Made by a program: the position numbers and the translations under genes. Under the pieces are notes generated by a model. The model saw nothing but the letters and a program-made list of their open reading frames with translations. It was not told the DNA's origin and ran no database searches. From JBKBIP01 sp046297495 (lineage in GTDB: Bacteria; Planctomycetota; Planctomycetia; Gemmatales; Gemmataceae), in NCBI GenBank assembly GCA_046297495.1, contig JBKBIP010000011.1, positions 1 through 64,000 on the forward strand: a DNA stretch of 64,000 nt, given 5' to 3'. This document shows positions 42,981 to 51,633 of the stretch, piece by piece. Each line of letters begins with the position of its first letter. The stretch's first letter is position 1.

Positions 42981-44984
42981 TTACTTTTTGGGAATGTTCT
43001 TGACCGCGTCAGCGGCGGCTTTGCGAACTCCCTCATCGTCGTCCTTTTTACTTAGCTCGCGCAGCAGGGGGAGGGCGTCGCTGGCATCGCGGCCTATCCT
43101 ACCGAGGGCAACGGCAGCGAGGCGGCGGACTTGGCGGTTGGAGTCTTGCAACGCCTTGCTGAGCGCGGGGACCGCCGGCGCGCCGATTTCCGAGAGGGCC
43201 AAACTGGCGGGAGACGACACCAATTGATTCGAATCACCTAGCAGCTCGATCAGATACGGCACCGCCGGTTCGCCGATCTGGATCAAAGCGCGTTGGGCGG
43301 GACTTCTCAAGGCGGGGTCCTTGATCCGCATGGCCTCGGCCAAGGGCTTGGCGGCGGGGGCGGCAGCGGGGCCAATTTTTTCCAAAGCGAAGGCCGCGCT
43401 GATTCGTAAATTGGCGTCACTGCCCTGCAACAAGTGAATCAATTCTGGCACGGCAGGGGCGGCGGCGGGACCGATGCCCGCGAGGATATTCAGCGCTTGC
43501 GCCTGATTGGCCGAATCCTTTCCTTGCAAGACGCGCACCAATTCCGGCACGGCAGTCTTCCCCAAGCCGCTGATCGCTTCGGCAGCTCGATTGCGAATGA
43601 TGTTATTGTTGTCGTTCAAGGCCCGCATCAAGACGGGCAGCGCCGCGCTGGCTTCAGGACCAATGCGCAGGATGACCAGCAACACGTGCTCGCGCAGCTG
43701 GTCGTTGCTCCCCTCGAAAATTTCAATGAGCCGTGGAAGCACGGGTTTGGCTAAGGGGCCGAGTTGTTGGAAGGCCGTCAGGAACAAGTCTTGCGTTTCG
43801 GAGTCCTTGGCCTCTTGGAAGCGCGCCGCCAATACTTCGACGGCTGGGGAACCAATGTAGGCCAAGGTTTGAATGATGCGCCTCTTATACGCGGGGCTGG
43901 CTTTGTCGAGCAACTGGTCGAGGTAGGGGACGGCTGGGGCCGCGTCGGGGCCGAACGAGGCCAAGGCACGCAAGGCACTGGTGCGCATTGAAGCCGTGCT
44001 GGCGGTTTTGAGGGTGTCCACCAAGGCGGGAACGGCTACCTCCGGGTCGCCGCCGATCAGGGCCAAGGCCAAGGTGGCTTGATTACGGACGAGAGGATTG
44101 TCGTCCTTGAGTAACATGTTCAAGGCAGGCTCGGCCTCTTGAGCGGCGAATCTCATGCCCCCCAAAGCGCGCGCGGCCGCCGCGCGGAGCTGAGAGTCCT
44201 CATCCTTCAACAGCTGGATTAACAACGGCACGGCGTCGGCGGCGTTTGGACCAATCATCCCCAGTGCCCGAACCACCTCGATGCGGGTGGTTCCCTGGCC
44301 GGTTCGGGCCAGCTGGATCAACGTGCGAATCGCTTTTTCCGGCGGAATTCCCCCCTCGGTAAAACCAATCTCGGTTAACGCCTTGACGACAGCCGTTTGC
44401 AACTCTCCCTCGCTGGTAGAGAGCAAATTGAGGAGCACCGGGACTGCTTCCCTGGCCCCTTCCTGCAACTGACCGAGAACTTGGACGGCGCGCAGCCGCA
44501 TCTTGGGGTCGGGATCATCCAACAAATCGATCAACGTCTCGACCGCCGCTGGACCGATGGCGACCAAAATTTCCGTGACTGGTTCATGAACCTTGTCGTT
44601 GGATAGCGCCTGAGCCAACATGCTGACAGCCGGCAAGCCGAAGCGGCGCAAAGTCGCCGCCGCCGTTTGCCGGACTTGGGGGTCCGGATCGTTGAGGAGT
44701 TCGATCAAGGCGGACGTGGCGGTCGGGGCGACCGCCGGGAATTCCACCAGCGCCCGCGCCGCCGTGGCGCGGTGTTGCGGATCGTCGTGATTCAATTCCG
44801 CCAGCCAATAGCCGCTTCCTTTGGCCAGAATCTGCTCGCGCTTGAGGGGGCCACTGGCGACGCTTGGCTCCGGTTGGTTCGGCTCCCCCGTCCGAGGAGC
44901 GGGTTCCAGTGAAGGAGTCGGCGCGCCCCCGCGCCCACATCCGACCAAGCCGATCACGACAAACAACCATCCCCATCGTTTCAT
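42981..44984 (-). CDS. HEAT-repeat lipoprotein
   Basis: 667 residues. ATG at 44984 with AGGAG at 44993-44997. It has a lipoprotein signal with lipobox L-V-G-C ('GWLFVVIGLVGCGRG'), then a Pro/Glu-rich linker. From about residue 60 to the end there are some seventeen to twenty consecutive HEAT/PBS-lyase-like repeats of 35-40 residues with the wording 'AVPALxxLLKDxxxxVRxxAAxALGxIGPxA' ('DPDPQVRQTAAATLRRFG', 'DEDSQLRAAAARALGGM', 'DSNRQVRRLAAVALGRIG'). It is probably anchored to a membrane facing the periplasm and forms a long solenoid for protein binding. No catalytic domain is visible. Convergent with plsC, 8 bases apart. Confidence 0.88.
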   Translation of the reverse strand: MKRWGWLFVVIGLVGCGRGGAPTPSLEPAPRTGEPNQPEPSVASGPLKREQILAKGSGYWLAELNHDDPQHRATAARALVEFPAVAPTATSALIELLNDPDPQVRQTAAATLRRFGLPAVSMLAQALSNDKVHEPVTEILVAIGPAAVETLIDLLDDPDPKMRLRAVQVLGQLQEGAREAVPVLLNLLSTSEGELQTAVVKALTEIGFTEGGIPPEKAIRTLIQLARTGQGTTRIEVVRALGMIGPNAADAVPLLIQLLKDEDSQLRAAAARALGGMRFAAQEAEPALNMLLKDDNPLVRNQATLALALIGGDPEVAVPALVDTLKTASTASMRTSALRALASFGPDAAPAVPYLDQLLDKASPAYKRRIIQTLAYIGSPAVEVLAARFQEAKDSETQDLFLTAFQQLGPLAKPVLPRLIEIFEGSNDQLREHVLLVILRIGPEASAALPVLMRALNDNNNIIRNRAAEAISGLGKTAVPELVRVLQGKDSANQAQALNILAGIGPAAAPAVPELIHLLQGSDANLRISAAFALEKIGPAAAPAAKPLAEAMRIKDPALRSPAQRALIQIGEPAVPYLIELLGDSNQLVSSPASLALSEIGAPAVPALSKALQDSNRQVRRLAAVALGRIGRDASDALPLLRELSKKDDDEGVRKAAADAVKNIPKK

Positions 44985-45287
44985 GGCGAGCACTCCTGGA
45001 TAAAGCCTGTTACATACTGGAAACCATCATGCTTACGGCGACCGACACCAAGGATTGACGATACGGGCGTTGCGCCTTCGGCGCGGGCGGGAAGGGGAGG
45101 ACCGCGGCAGTTTTAGGTGGTGCAACCCAGCGGAAGGTCTCCCCTAGAGGAAAGAAACCGTCTAGCATTGTAGCCAATTGTTCGTAAGATTTCCCTGTTT
45201 ATTTTTTCGAGAAACTCGGCAGCTCGAAAAATCGATGGCGAGAACTGACTTCAACGCTTCACTGACTTACCACCGCGAGGGGACGTT
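44985..45287. other. Divergent intergenic region, no gene seen
   Basis: This spacer of about 300 bases separates the divergent HEAT-repeat lipoprotein and dapL genes, so it should hold both promoters. Only a short hairpin (GCGCC-TTC-GGCGC near 45075) stands out; no operator or riboswitch could be recognised. Confidence 0.6.
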
Positions 45288-46529
45288 ATGGAAACCGCGA
45301 CGACCGATCCCTGGTTTCAGTCGTTATTCGCCGAACGCATCGGCGGGGCTGGCTACGGCAAGGGTACGGCCATTTATAAGTTCGAGAAGATCAAGCGCGC
45401 CAAACGGGCGGCGGCGGCCGCTCATCCCGAACGCCGCTTGCTGGATTTCGGCATCGGCGAGAATGACGACATGGCCGATCCACTCGTGCGCGAGGCGCTG
45501 AAGGTTGAAGTCGATCAACTGGAGAATCGCGGCTACGCCGACAACGGCATCATCGAATTCAAGGAAGCTGCCGCTGATTTCATGCGGAAAATCTTCGGCG
45601 TCGCGCTGGACCCGGCCACGGAAATTAACCATGCCATCGGCTCCAAGCCCGCCTTGGCCATGCTGCCGGCCGTGTTTATCAATCCTGGAGATGTCACCCT
45701 GATGACGGTTCCTGGCTATCCGGTGGCCGGGACGCACACCCAGTACTACGGCGGCGAGGTGTATAAGCTCCCCTTGCGGGCGGAGAATGGTTTCCATCCC
45801 GACTTGCAATCCGTACCCGCCGACGTGCTGCGCCGGGCCAAGCTGTTGGTCCTCAATTATCCGAATAGCCCCACCGGCGCCGTGGCCACGCGCGACTTCT
45901 ACCGTCAAGTCATCGACTTGGCCCGCGCCCACCGGATCATCGTCGTGCAAGACGCCGCCCATATTTTGCTGACGTATGACGGCCCCCCCTTAAGCTTCTT
46001 GCAGGTGGAAGGGGCCAAGGAAGTCGGCGTGGAGATTCACTCCATGTCGAAAGGGTTCAACATGATTGGGTGGCGCATGGCGTTCGTGGCCGGCCATCCG
46101 CGCATCGTGCGGGCCTTCGCCGATGTCAAGGACAACTGCGATTCGGGACAGTTCATGGCCATTCAGAAAGCCGCCGCCGTCGCCTTGCGGCACACCGAGA
46201 TAGCCGACCGAACGCGCGTGAAATACCAGCGCCGTTTGCGAAAGCTCGTCGCGGCTCTGAATCAAACCGGGTTCCAGGCCCAGATGCCGGGAGGGACCTA
46301 TTTTCTCTACGTCAAGGCTCCCGTGGCGTGTGGCGCGCGGACGTTCGCCAACGCCGAGGAAGCGTCGCAATTTCTCATCCATGAGCAATCGATTTGCTGC
46401 GTCCCCTGGGATGACGCCGGACCGTACCTGCGTTTCTCAGTGACGTATCTGGCCAGTGATGAGGCCGAGGAAGACGAGCTAATGACCGAAACTGTGGACC
46501 GGCTGCGGAAGCTGGAGCTGCGTTTTTAG
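45288..46529 (+). CDS. dapL: LL-diaminopimelate aminotransferase
   Basis: 413 residues; ATG at 45288 after GAGGGGACGTT. PLP-dependent class I/II aminotransferase converting tetrahydrodipicolinate directly to LL-diaminopimelate, serving lysine and peptidoglycan synthesis. Blocks: 'YKFEKIKRAKRAA', 'LLDFGIGENDDMADP', 'ENRGYADNGIIEFKEAAADFM', 'NHAIGSKPALAMLPAVFINPGD', 'VPGYPVAGTHTQYYGGEVY', 'LLVLNYPNSPTGAVATRDFY', 'VQDAAHILLTYDGPPLSFLQ' and PLP lysine K255 in 'SMSKGFNMIGWRMAF'. DapL is the usual route in planctomycetes, which supports the call; a broader aminotransferase role cannot be excluded. Confidence 0.9.
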   Translation: METATTDPWFQSLFAERIGGAGYGKGTAIYKFEKIKRAKRAAAAAHPERRLLDFGIGENDDMADPLVREALKVEVDQLENRGYADNGIIEFKEAAADFMRKIFGVALDPATEINHAIGSKPALAMLPAVFINPGDVTLMTVPGYPVAGTHTQYYGGEVYKLPLRAENGFHPDLQSVPADVLRRAKLLVLNYPNSPTGAVATRDFYRQVIDLARAHRIIVVQDAAHILLTYDGPPLSFLQVEGAKEVGVEIHSMSKGFNMIGWRMAFVAGHPRIVRAFADVKDNCDSGQFMAIQKAAAVALRHTEIADRTRVKYQRRLRKLVAALNQTGFQAQMPGGTYFLYVKAPVACGARTFANAEEASQFLIHEQSICCVPWDDAGPYLRFSVTYLASDEAEEDELMTETVDRLRKLELRF

Positions 46530-46599
46530 AGCGCTGTTGGCAAAGCCCCTTGCCTATTCTCAGGGAGAGAAAGGCTTTTCGGATAGTTTCTTGGGATTC

Positions 46600-46633
46600 A
46601 TCGGTTCGCGCTCGTCCCCGCGCGCGAACCGAT
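46600..46633. repeat. GCGCGAACCGAT palindrome, possible bidirectional terminator
   Basis: ATCGGTTCGCGC (46600-46611) pairs perfectly with GCGCGAACCGAT (46622-46633) around a 10-base loop. It lies between the convergent dapL and sulfatase genes. Related palindromes lie after other genes at 48125-48160 and 55017-55053. Confidence 0.7.
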
Positions 46634-46642
46634 TGCTTCGAT

Positions 46643-48052
46643 TTACTGCCTCGGCAACACCTTCGTTAGCTGATTTTCCCCCGGCTTCATACCCGCCTTG
46701 TGCTCGTTCACTGTCTTCATGATGTCGGCAAGTACGTCGGGATGGTCCTTGGCCACGTCGAACTTTTCCGAGGGATCGTGCCCCAGGTGATACAGCAACG
46801 GCGGGTCGTGCTCCATCGGTTGGTCGCCGCCGTAGGCCGAGCGCGTGATGAAATGGGCCTTGAAGGGACCTTGGCGGACGGCGTATAGCTGCGTGCCGCG
46901 ATAATAATACATGGTCTGGCGCGGACTAGGACCCTTGCCCAGCAGCACCGGCGACAGGTCCACGCCATCGATGGGGCGATCCGTGGGGACTTCAGCGCCG
47001 GCCAGTCGGATGCCGGTGACAAACAAATCCATCGTGCAAGCCACGTCCTGCGTCACCGTCCCAGCGGGGATGTGACCCGGCCACCATGCTAAACAGGGTA
47101 CCCGCATTCCCCCTTCCCAGGTGCTACCTTTCCCCTCGCGCAGCAAGCCCGCCGTCCCACCGTGTTGATTGAAGATCAACCACGGGCCATTGTCGCTGGT
47201 GAACACCACCAACGTGCGCTCGGCAAGCTTCTCATCGCGCAGAGTTTGCAGCACCTGTCCAACACTCCAATCAATTTCCTCGATCACGTCCCCGTACAAG
47301 CCGCGGGAACTTTTGCCATCGAACTCCCGCGACGTGAACAAGGGGACGTGCGGCATGGTATGAGGAAGATAGAGGAAGAAAGGCTTCTGCTTGTTTTCCC
47401 GAATGAAGCGCACGGCTTCTTCAGTGTAGCGTTTAGTGATGGTGTGCTGATCGGCGGGACGTTCGATGATCTTGTCATCGCGCATCAGGGGGACGTTCCA
47501 ATACTCGATCTTGGGATCGAAGAAGATGGCCCGTCCTAGTTTGGCATCCGCGATCCGATCCATGTCGTTGGAGTAGGGGATTCCAAAATAAGAGTCAAAA
47601 CCCCGGCGAGTCGGTAGGTACTGGGGTAGGTGTCCCAGGTGCCATTTGCCGACGCAGGCGGTGGCGTATCCCTTGGTCTTGAGCGCCTGGGCTAAGGTAA
47701 TCTCACTGTCGGGCAGTCCCCCCGCTGAATTGGGGAACAGCACGCGCCGCTTGTCATCGCACATGCCACTGCGCAGCGGCAGGCGTCCCGTCAATAACGC
47801 CGCCCGGCTCGGCGTGCATACCGACGACGCCGAGTAGAACGACGTGAACCGCAGCCCTTCCGACGCCATGCGGTCCAAATGCGGGGTGCGGATAGTCGGA
47901 TGTCCATAACACCCCAGGTCGCCGTACCCCATGTCATCCGCGAAAATGATGACGATGTTGGGCGGCGTATCCGCGGCAATGGCGGACATCCCTGTACCAA
48001 GAAAAGCGGCAATTGCCAGTAAGCCGAGGAGATAGTGTGAACGATATTTCAT
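46643..48052 (-). CDS. Secreted arylsulfatase A-like sulfatase (CTPSR active site)
   Basis: 469 residues from the ATG at 48052, which has GGAG ten bases upstream; another ATG 6 bases earlier is possible. Signal peptide 1-28 (AIA-ADT). 'PNIVIIFADDMGYGDLGCYGHPTIRTPHLDRMASEG' and C79-T-P-S-R83 in 'SSVCTPSRAALLTGRLPLRSG' are textbook arylsulfatase A blocks. 'GKWHLGHLPQYLPTRRGFDSYFGIPYSNDMD' and 'FTSDNGPWLIFNQHGGTAG' complete the metal site. Closest in pattern to sulfatase family S1 members acting on aryl or N-acetylgalactosamine sulfates; the substrate is not certain. Followed on the same strand, upstream, by two more sulfatases of different types. Confidence 0.94.
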   Translation of the reverse strand: MKYRSHYLLGLLAIAAFLGTGMSAIAADTPPNIVIIFADDMGYGDLGCYGHPTIRTPHLDRMASEGLRFTSFYSASSVCTPSRAALLTGRLPLRSGMCDDKRRVLFPNSAGGLPDSEITLAQALKTKGYATACVGKWHLGHLPQYLPTRRGFDSYFGIPYSNDMDRIADAKLGRAIFFDPKIEYWNVPLMRDDKIIERPADQHTITKRYTEEAVRFIRENKQKPFFLYLPHTMPHVPLFTSREFDGKSSRGLYGDVIEEIDWSVGQVLQTLRDEKLAERTLVVFTSDNGPWLIFNQHGGTAGLLREGKGSTWEGGMRVPCLAWWPGHIPAGTVTQDVACTMDLFVTGIRLAGAEVPTDRPIDGVDLSPVLLGKGPSPRQTMYYYRGTQLYAVRQGPFKAHFITRSAYGGDQPMEHDPPLLYHLGHDPSEKFDVAKDHPDVLADIMKTVNEHKAGMKPGENQLTKVLPRQ

Positions 48053-48124
48053 GATCATGGATCTCCAAGATAAGGAAGAGAACGCCTCAGGTCTGGACCG
48101 TCACAACAAAGAAACAGAATGATT

Positions 48125-48160
48125 GATCGGTTCGCGCCCGCTGCCGAGCACGAACCGATC
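48125..48160. repeat. GATCGGTTCG palindrome between sulfatase genes
   Basis: GATCGGTTCG (48125-48134) and CGAACCGATC (48151-48160) form a perfect 10-bp stem, with two more pairs after one mismatch. It lies after the stop of the sulfatase at 48198-49736 and before the next sulfatase start, so it may act as a terminator or attenuator. Confidence 0.65.
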
Positions 48161-48197
48161 CACCTCCCCCATCCCATCAAAATTGACAGGCTACCTA

Positions 48198-49736
48198 TCA
48201 CTCCGTCTTTTTCTTGACGGGGGGTTCCTGAAACTCCGTGACCTTATAATGCTCGCGCAAACGTCCTAGCTCGGCTTTCAGTTCCTTGACGGTGTCCGCG
48301 TAGGTGGGATCGTCGTAAACACTCTTCAGCTCATCCGGGTCTTTTTGCAAATCGAATAGCTCCCATTCGTCGATCAGGTAGTAGTGGATGAGCTTGTGGC
48401 GATCCGTGCGGACGCCGTAATGACGTTGGACCATGTGGACGGCGGGGAACTCGTAGTAGTGGTAGTAAATAGACTTACGCCAGTCCTTGGGTGTTTCCCC
48501 TTTGAGCAAGGGTACCAGGCTGTGCCCTTGCATGTCATCCGGGACCCGGGCGCCTGCCATGTCGAGGAAGGTCTCAGCAAAATCCAAGTTTTGCACCAAG
48601 TCGGTGTTGACGGACCCTGGCTTGGTGACGCCCGGCCAACGCACGATCAACGGCATGCGCAGCGATTCCTCGTACATCCAGCGTTTGTCGTACCAACCAT
48701 GATCACCAAGGTAGAAGCCTTGATCAGAGGAGTAAATCACCACGGTGTTCTTGGCCAACCCGGATTCATCCAGGTACTCCAGCAGCCGGCCCAGGTTGTC
48801 ATCCACCGAGGCGATGCAGCGCAGGTAGTCCTTGATGTACCGTTGGTACTTCCAACGTACCAACTCCTTGCCGGTCAGGTTGGCTTTGCGGAAGGCTTCA
48901 TTCTTCGGACCGTAGGCGTCGTTCCAGACCTTGAGCTGTTCCGGCGTTAGATTCGGCGGCGGGACCAGCTTCAAATCGCGGTCCGTCATGTGCCTGGCGA
49001 TGGTCATTTCTTGAGTCTTGGCGGCGCTGGTACGTCCCTCGTAATCGTCAAACAGCGTGGCGGGTTCGGGGATGGTCACATCATCGTACAGGGTTAGGTG
49101 TTTAGGACCTGGCGCCCATTCGCGGTGTGGGGCTTTGTGTTGGTACATAAGGATGAAGGGTTTGTCGGCGTCCCGTTCTTGTTGTAGCCAATTCAGCGCC
49201 ATATCTGTGATGATGTCCGTGGTGTAGCCGATGTGCTTTTCCGGTCCATTGTGTGTCTTAAACGGAGGATTGTAATACGGTCCCTGGCCGATTAGCACCT
49301 TCCAGTAGTCAAATCCTGTTGGATCAGAGCCTAGATGCCACTTGCCGATCATGGCCGTCTGATAACCTGCTTTTTGCAGCAGCTTGGGGAATGTCTGCTG
49401 TGCTCCATTGAAGGTCACGGCATTGTTGATTTGGCCATTCAAGTGACTGTGCTTGCCGGTCAAGATCACTGCTCGGCTGGGAGCGCAAATCGAGTTGGTG
49501 CAGAAGCAATTCCGAAACAACATCCCTTCCTTGGCCAGACGGTCGATGTGAGGCGTCTGGTTCATCTTGGAACCGTACGCGCTGATGGCGTGGGAAGCGT
49601 GATCATCGGTGAAGATGAAAATGATGTTGGGACGTTGCCCAGCCGTGTCCGCCGCCTGAAGGTACCCCGTCCCCAAACAGGCGGCGAGAATGAATAACAA
49701 TGTTAGTGTTATGTATTTGTCAAGGGTGCAACGCAT
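48198..49736 (-). CDS. Secreted sulfatase (CAPSR active site)
   Basis: 512 residues; start at 49736 after AAGGC. Signal peptide 1-28 (LQA-ADT). Formylglycine signature C84-A-P-S-R88 in 'NSICAPSRAVILTGKHSHLNG', metal block 'PNIIFIFTDDHASHAISAYG', 'PFILMYQHKAPHREWAPG', 'VVIYSSDQGFYLGDHGWYDKRWMYEESLRMPLIVRWPG'. The internal lysine-rich region 'YIKDYLRCIASVDDNLGRLLEYLDESGL' and the C-terminal 'WELFDLQKDPDELKSVYDDP' match the planctomycete and Bacteroidetes sulfatases often compared with iduronate or N-acetylglucosamine-6-sulfatases. The substrate is unknown. Second of the minus-strand sulfatases. Confidence 0.94.
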   Translation of the reverse strand: MRCTLDKYITLTLLFILAACLGTGYLQAADTAGQRPNIIFIFTDDHASHAISAYGSKMNQTPHIDRLAKEGMLFRNCFCTNSICAPSRAVILTGKHSHLNGQINNAVTFNGAQQTFPKLLQKAGYQTAMIGKWHLGSDPTGFDYWKVLIGQGPYYNPPFKTHNGPEKHIGYTTDIITDMALNWLQQERDADKPFILMYQHKAPHREWAPGPKHLTLYDDVTIPEPATLFDDYEGRTSAAKTQEMTIARHMTDRDLKLVPPPNLTPEQLKVWNDAYGPKNEAFRKANLTGKELVRWKYQRYIKDYLRCIASVDDNLGRLLEYLDESGLAKNTVVIYSSDQGFYLGDHGWYDKRWMYEESLRMPLIVRWPGVTKPGSVNTDLVQNLDFAETFLDMAGARVPDDMQGHSLVPLLKGETPKDWRKSIYYHYYEFPAVHMVQRHYGVRTDRHKLIHYYLIDEWELFDLQKDPDELKSVYDDPTYADTVKELKAELGRLREHYKVTEFQEPPVKKKTE

Positions 49737-49822
49737 GATGATTGCCTTTCGTGATAAGGTACGCGATGGCCTCGTCCCCCCTCAAGAAACGAGGAAATCA
49801 TACGAAGTTCTCGAAAAAAGCC

Positions 49823-51244
49823 TTATTCATAATTCCACTTGGACACCCACGGATCATTGGTCCGTTTCTGAAAATCCTTGATCTTGGCCTGCATCTCTCG
49901 CAGTACCTTGGCGTGTTTAGGGTCATTCGCCAAGTTGTTGATCTCGTGGGGATCGTTTCGCATGTCGTAGAGTTCAAATTGAGGACGTTGGATGTAGTCC
50001 CTCACGGTACGTTTGCCATAGAGGGCGTCTGGTCCCTTTTTGTAGGTGTCTTGCCAGGTGGCGGATGCCCACAGGTCAGATGCGAACGGATATGGTAGCG
50101 GATGGGCGATGTTCCAGATTAACTTGTAGTCCCGATTGCGGACCACGCGCATGGGGTAGTACATGGTAATTTCATGGAAAGTGTGCGAGGCCGATATCTC
50201 ATCCCACCCTTTGGCGTTCTCCTGATCGAGAACGGGGAGAAACGAGCGGCCATGAAATGCTGTCTGTTCGGGTAACTTGGCCGCGGCGAAATCCAAGATG
50301 GTCGGCGTCAGATCGACGAAGCTAACCATTGCGTTCGTGACCAAGCCCCGTTTTTTCGCGTAGGGATCACGCACGATCAGAGGTACCCGCAGCCCCGGTT
50401 CGTACACCGTGGTCTTGGCGCCCGGGAAGGCCATGCCGTGATCCGAGGTAAAGAGAATCAGGGTATCATCATAGACGCCGCTATCCTTCAAAATCTGAAT
50501 GAGCCGTCCCAGTCCCTGATCAATGCGGGACACGGATTGGTAATACTGGGCCAGCTCGGCGCGGCAAGCCGGGGTGTCTGGCAAGAAGGGGGGGACAATG
50601 ACTTCCTTGGGGTCGTACTTGACTAACTTCACCCCTGGATATTCCTCGTCCCCCGGCTTGTTGCCGAAGCGGTCCGGTTGATGGGGTAACTCCTTGGCGA
50701 TGCCACCGCCTCGGTGCGGATCAGACGTACAGAAATATAGAAAGAAGGGTTGATCCTTGGAACCTGTGATAAAATCCCGGCAATTGTCGGCCATCTCGAC
50801 TGGACTCCGAGGGTTTCCTTTTAGGGCCGTGTCAAAACGATACACCGCTTCCGGTCCCACGTGGTACTTGCCGATGCGCGCCGTTCGATACCCCGCTTCC
50901 TTCATCAACACTGGCAAGGTCTTGATCCGATCATAAGTGCGGAAATGATGGTAGCTGTGCTCATGGCCATATTGGGCGTTGGCGTGGTTGAATAGACCCG
51001 TCAGAATCACCGACCGGCTGGCGCTGCAGCTAGCCGTGGTGGCGTAGGCATGGGTAAATCGGGTGCCTTCGGCGGCCAGTCGGTCCATGTGGGGCGTCTG
51101 GATGACGGAGTTGCCGTAACAACCAGCATCCGGACTCTGATCATCGGTGACGAACAAAACGACGTTGCGCGGCGCCGCTTGGGCCAGTAACGGCGCTACC
51201 AACAAGGTAAAGATGATAAGGACTTGTCGCCAAGGTCGGGTCAT
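49823..51244 (-). CDS. Secreted sulfatase with CSASR active site (heparan N-sulfatase-like)
   Basis: 473 residues; start at 51244 with GGAGGAC upstream (a longer frame lacks a ribosome site). Signal peptide 1-23 (AQA-APR). The active-site pentapeptide is C73-S-A-S-R77 in 'TTASCSASRSVILTGLFNHANAQ', so the usual proline is alanine. Other sites are intact: 'NVVLFVTDDQSPDAGCYG', 'GKYHVGPEAVYRFD', 'FFLYFCTSDPHRGGG', 'LILFTSDHGMAFPGAKTTVYEPGLRVPLIVRDP'. The layout, with 'HEHSYHHFRTYDRIKTLPVLMKEAGYRTARIGKYHVG', is like heparan N-sulfatases (SGSH type). CxAxR sulfatases are known to be matured by some formylglycine-generating systems, so activity is plausible. Confidence 0.92.
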   Translation of the reverse strand: MTRPWRQVLIIFTLLVAPLLAQAAPRNVVLFVTDDQSPDAGCYGNSVIQTPHMDRLAAEGTRFTHAYATTASCSASRSVILTGLFNHANAQYGHEHSYHHFRTYDRIKTLPVLMKEAGYRTARIGKYHVGPEAVYRFDTALKGNPRSPVEMADNCRDFITGSKDQPFFLYFCTSDPHRGGGIAKELPHQPDRFGNKPGDEEYPGVKLVKYDPKEVIVPPFLPDTPACRAELAQYYQSVSRIDQGLGRLIQILKDSGVYDDTLILFTSDHGMAFPGAKTTVYEPGLRVPLIVRDPYAKKRGLVTNAMVSFVDLTPTILDFAAAKLPEQTAFHGRSFLPVLDQENAKGWDEISASHTFHEITMYYPMRVVRNRDYKLIWNIAHPLPYPFASDLWASATWQDTYKKGPDALYGKRTVRDYIQRPQFELYDMRNDPHEINNLANDPKHAKVLREMQAKIKDFQKRTNDPWVSKWNYE

Positions 51245-51317
51245 GATGCTGTCCTCCGAAACATAAACAGGAATGGTGGGTAACGGCTTCATTGCACTGA
51301 CAGTGCTGATTTCTAAT

Positions 51318-51504
51318 TCACCGAGTTTCTTCAAGCAAACTTTGCAATTTCTCCTGCAATTCCTTCAAGACTTTTTGAGTGGCGGGGTCACGAATCATGT
51401 TTTTCATCTCGTAGGGATCATTTTGTAAAGACGGAACCACCTAGAAACGAAACAACCGCCAGTATCGTCCCCAGCAGCCCGAGTACCTTGGAATGCCAAA
51501 TCAT
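51318..51504 (-). pseudogene. Sulfatase remnant: signal peptide joined to C-terminal end by internal deletion
   Basis: The minus strand starts with ATG at 51504 (AGAGG upstream) and reads a 28-residue signal-peptide-like stretch, MIWHSKVLGLLGTILAVVSF followed by LGGSVFTK and a stop. A different frame then reads, from about 51428 to the stop at 51318-51320, LQNDPYEMKNMIRDPATQKV followed by LKELQEKLQSLLEETR. That wording is the classic sulfatase C-terminus ('NDPxExxNLxxDP'; compare 'MRNDPHEINNLANDPKHAKV' in the neighbouring gene). The roughly 1.3 kb catalytic core is missing, so this is a nearly complete internal deletion with a frameshift. It lies immediately upstream of the CSASR sulfatase and heads the minus-strand group. 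Confidence 0.75.
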
Positions 51505-51633
51505 GGTGCAACCTCTGGAAATTCGTCGGCACATGAACGATGATAGCCGCTAAGCGCGCGCACAAGTAAAACAGATTGCTCTATAACACCATTGCCCCGG
51601 GCAAGCCAGTATTTTTTCGTGGGAGAAGGCGAG

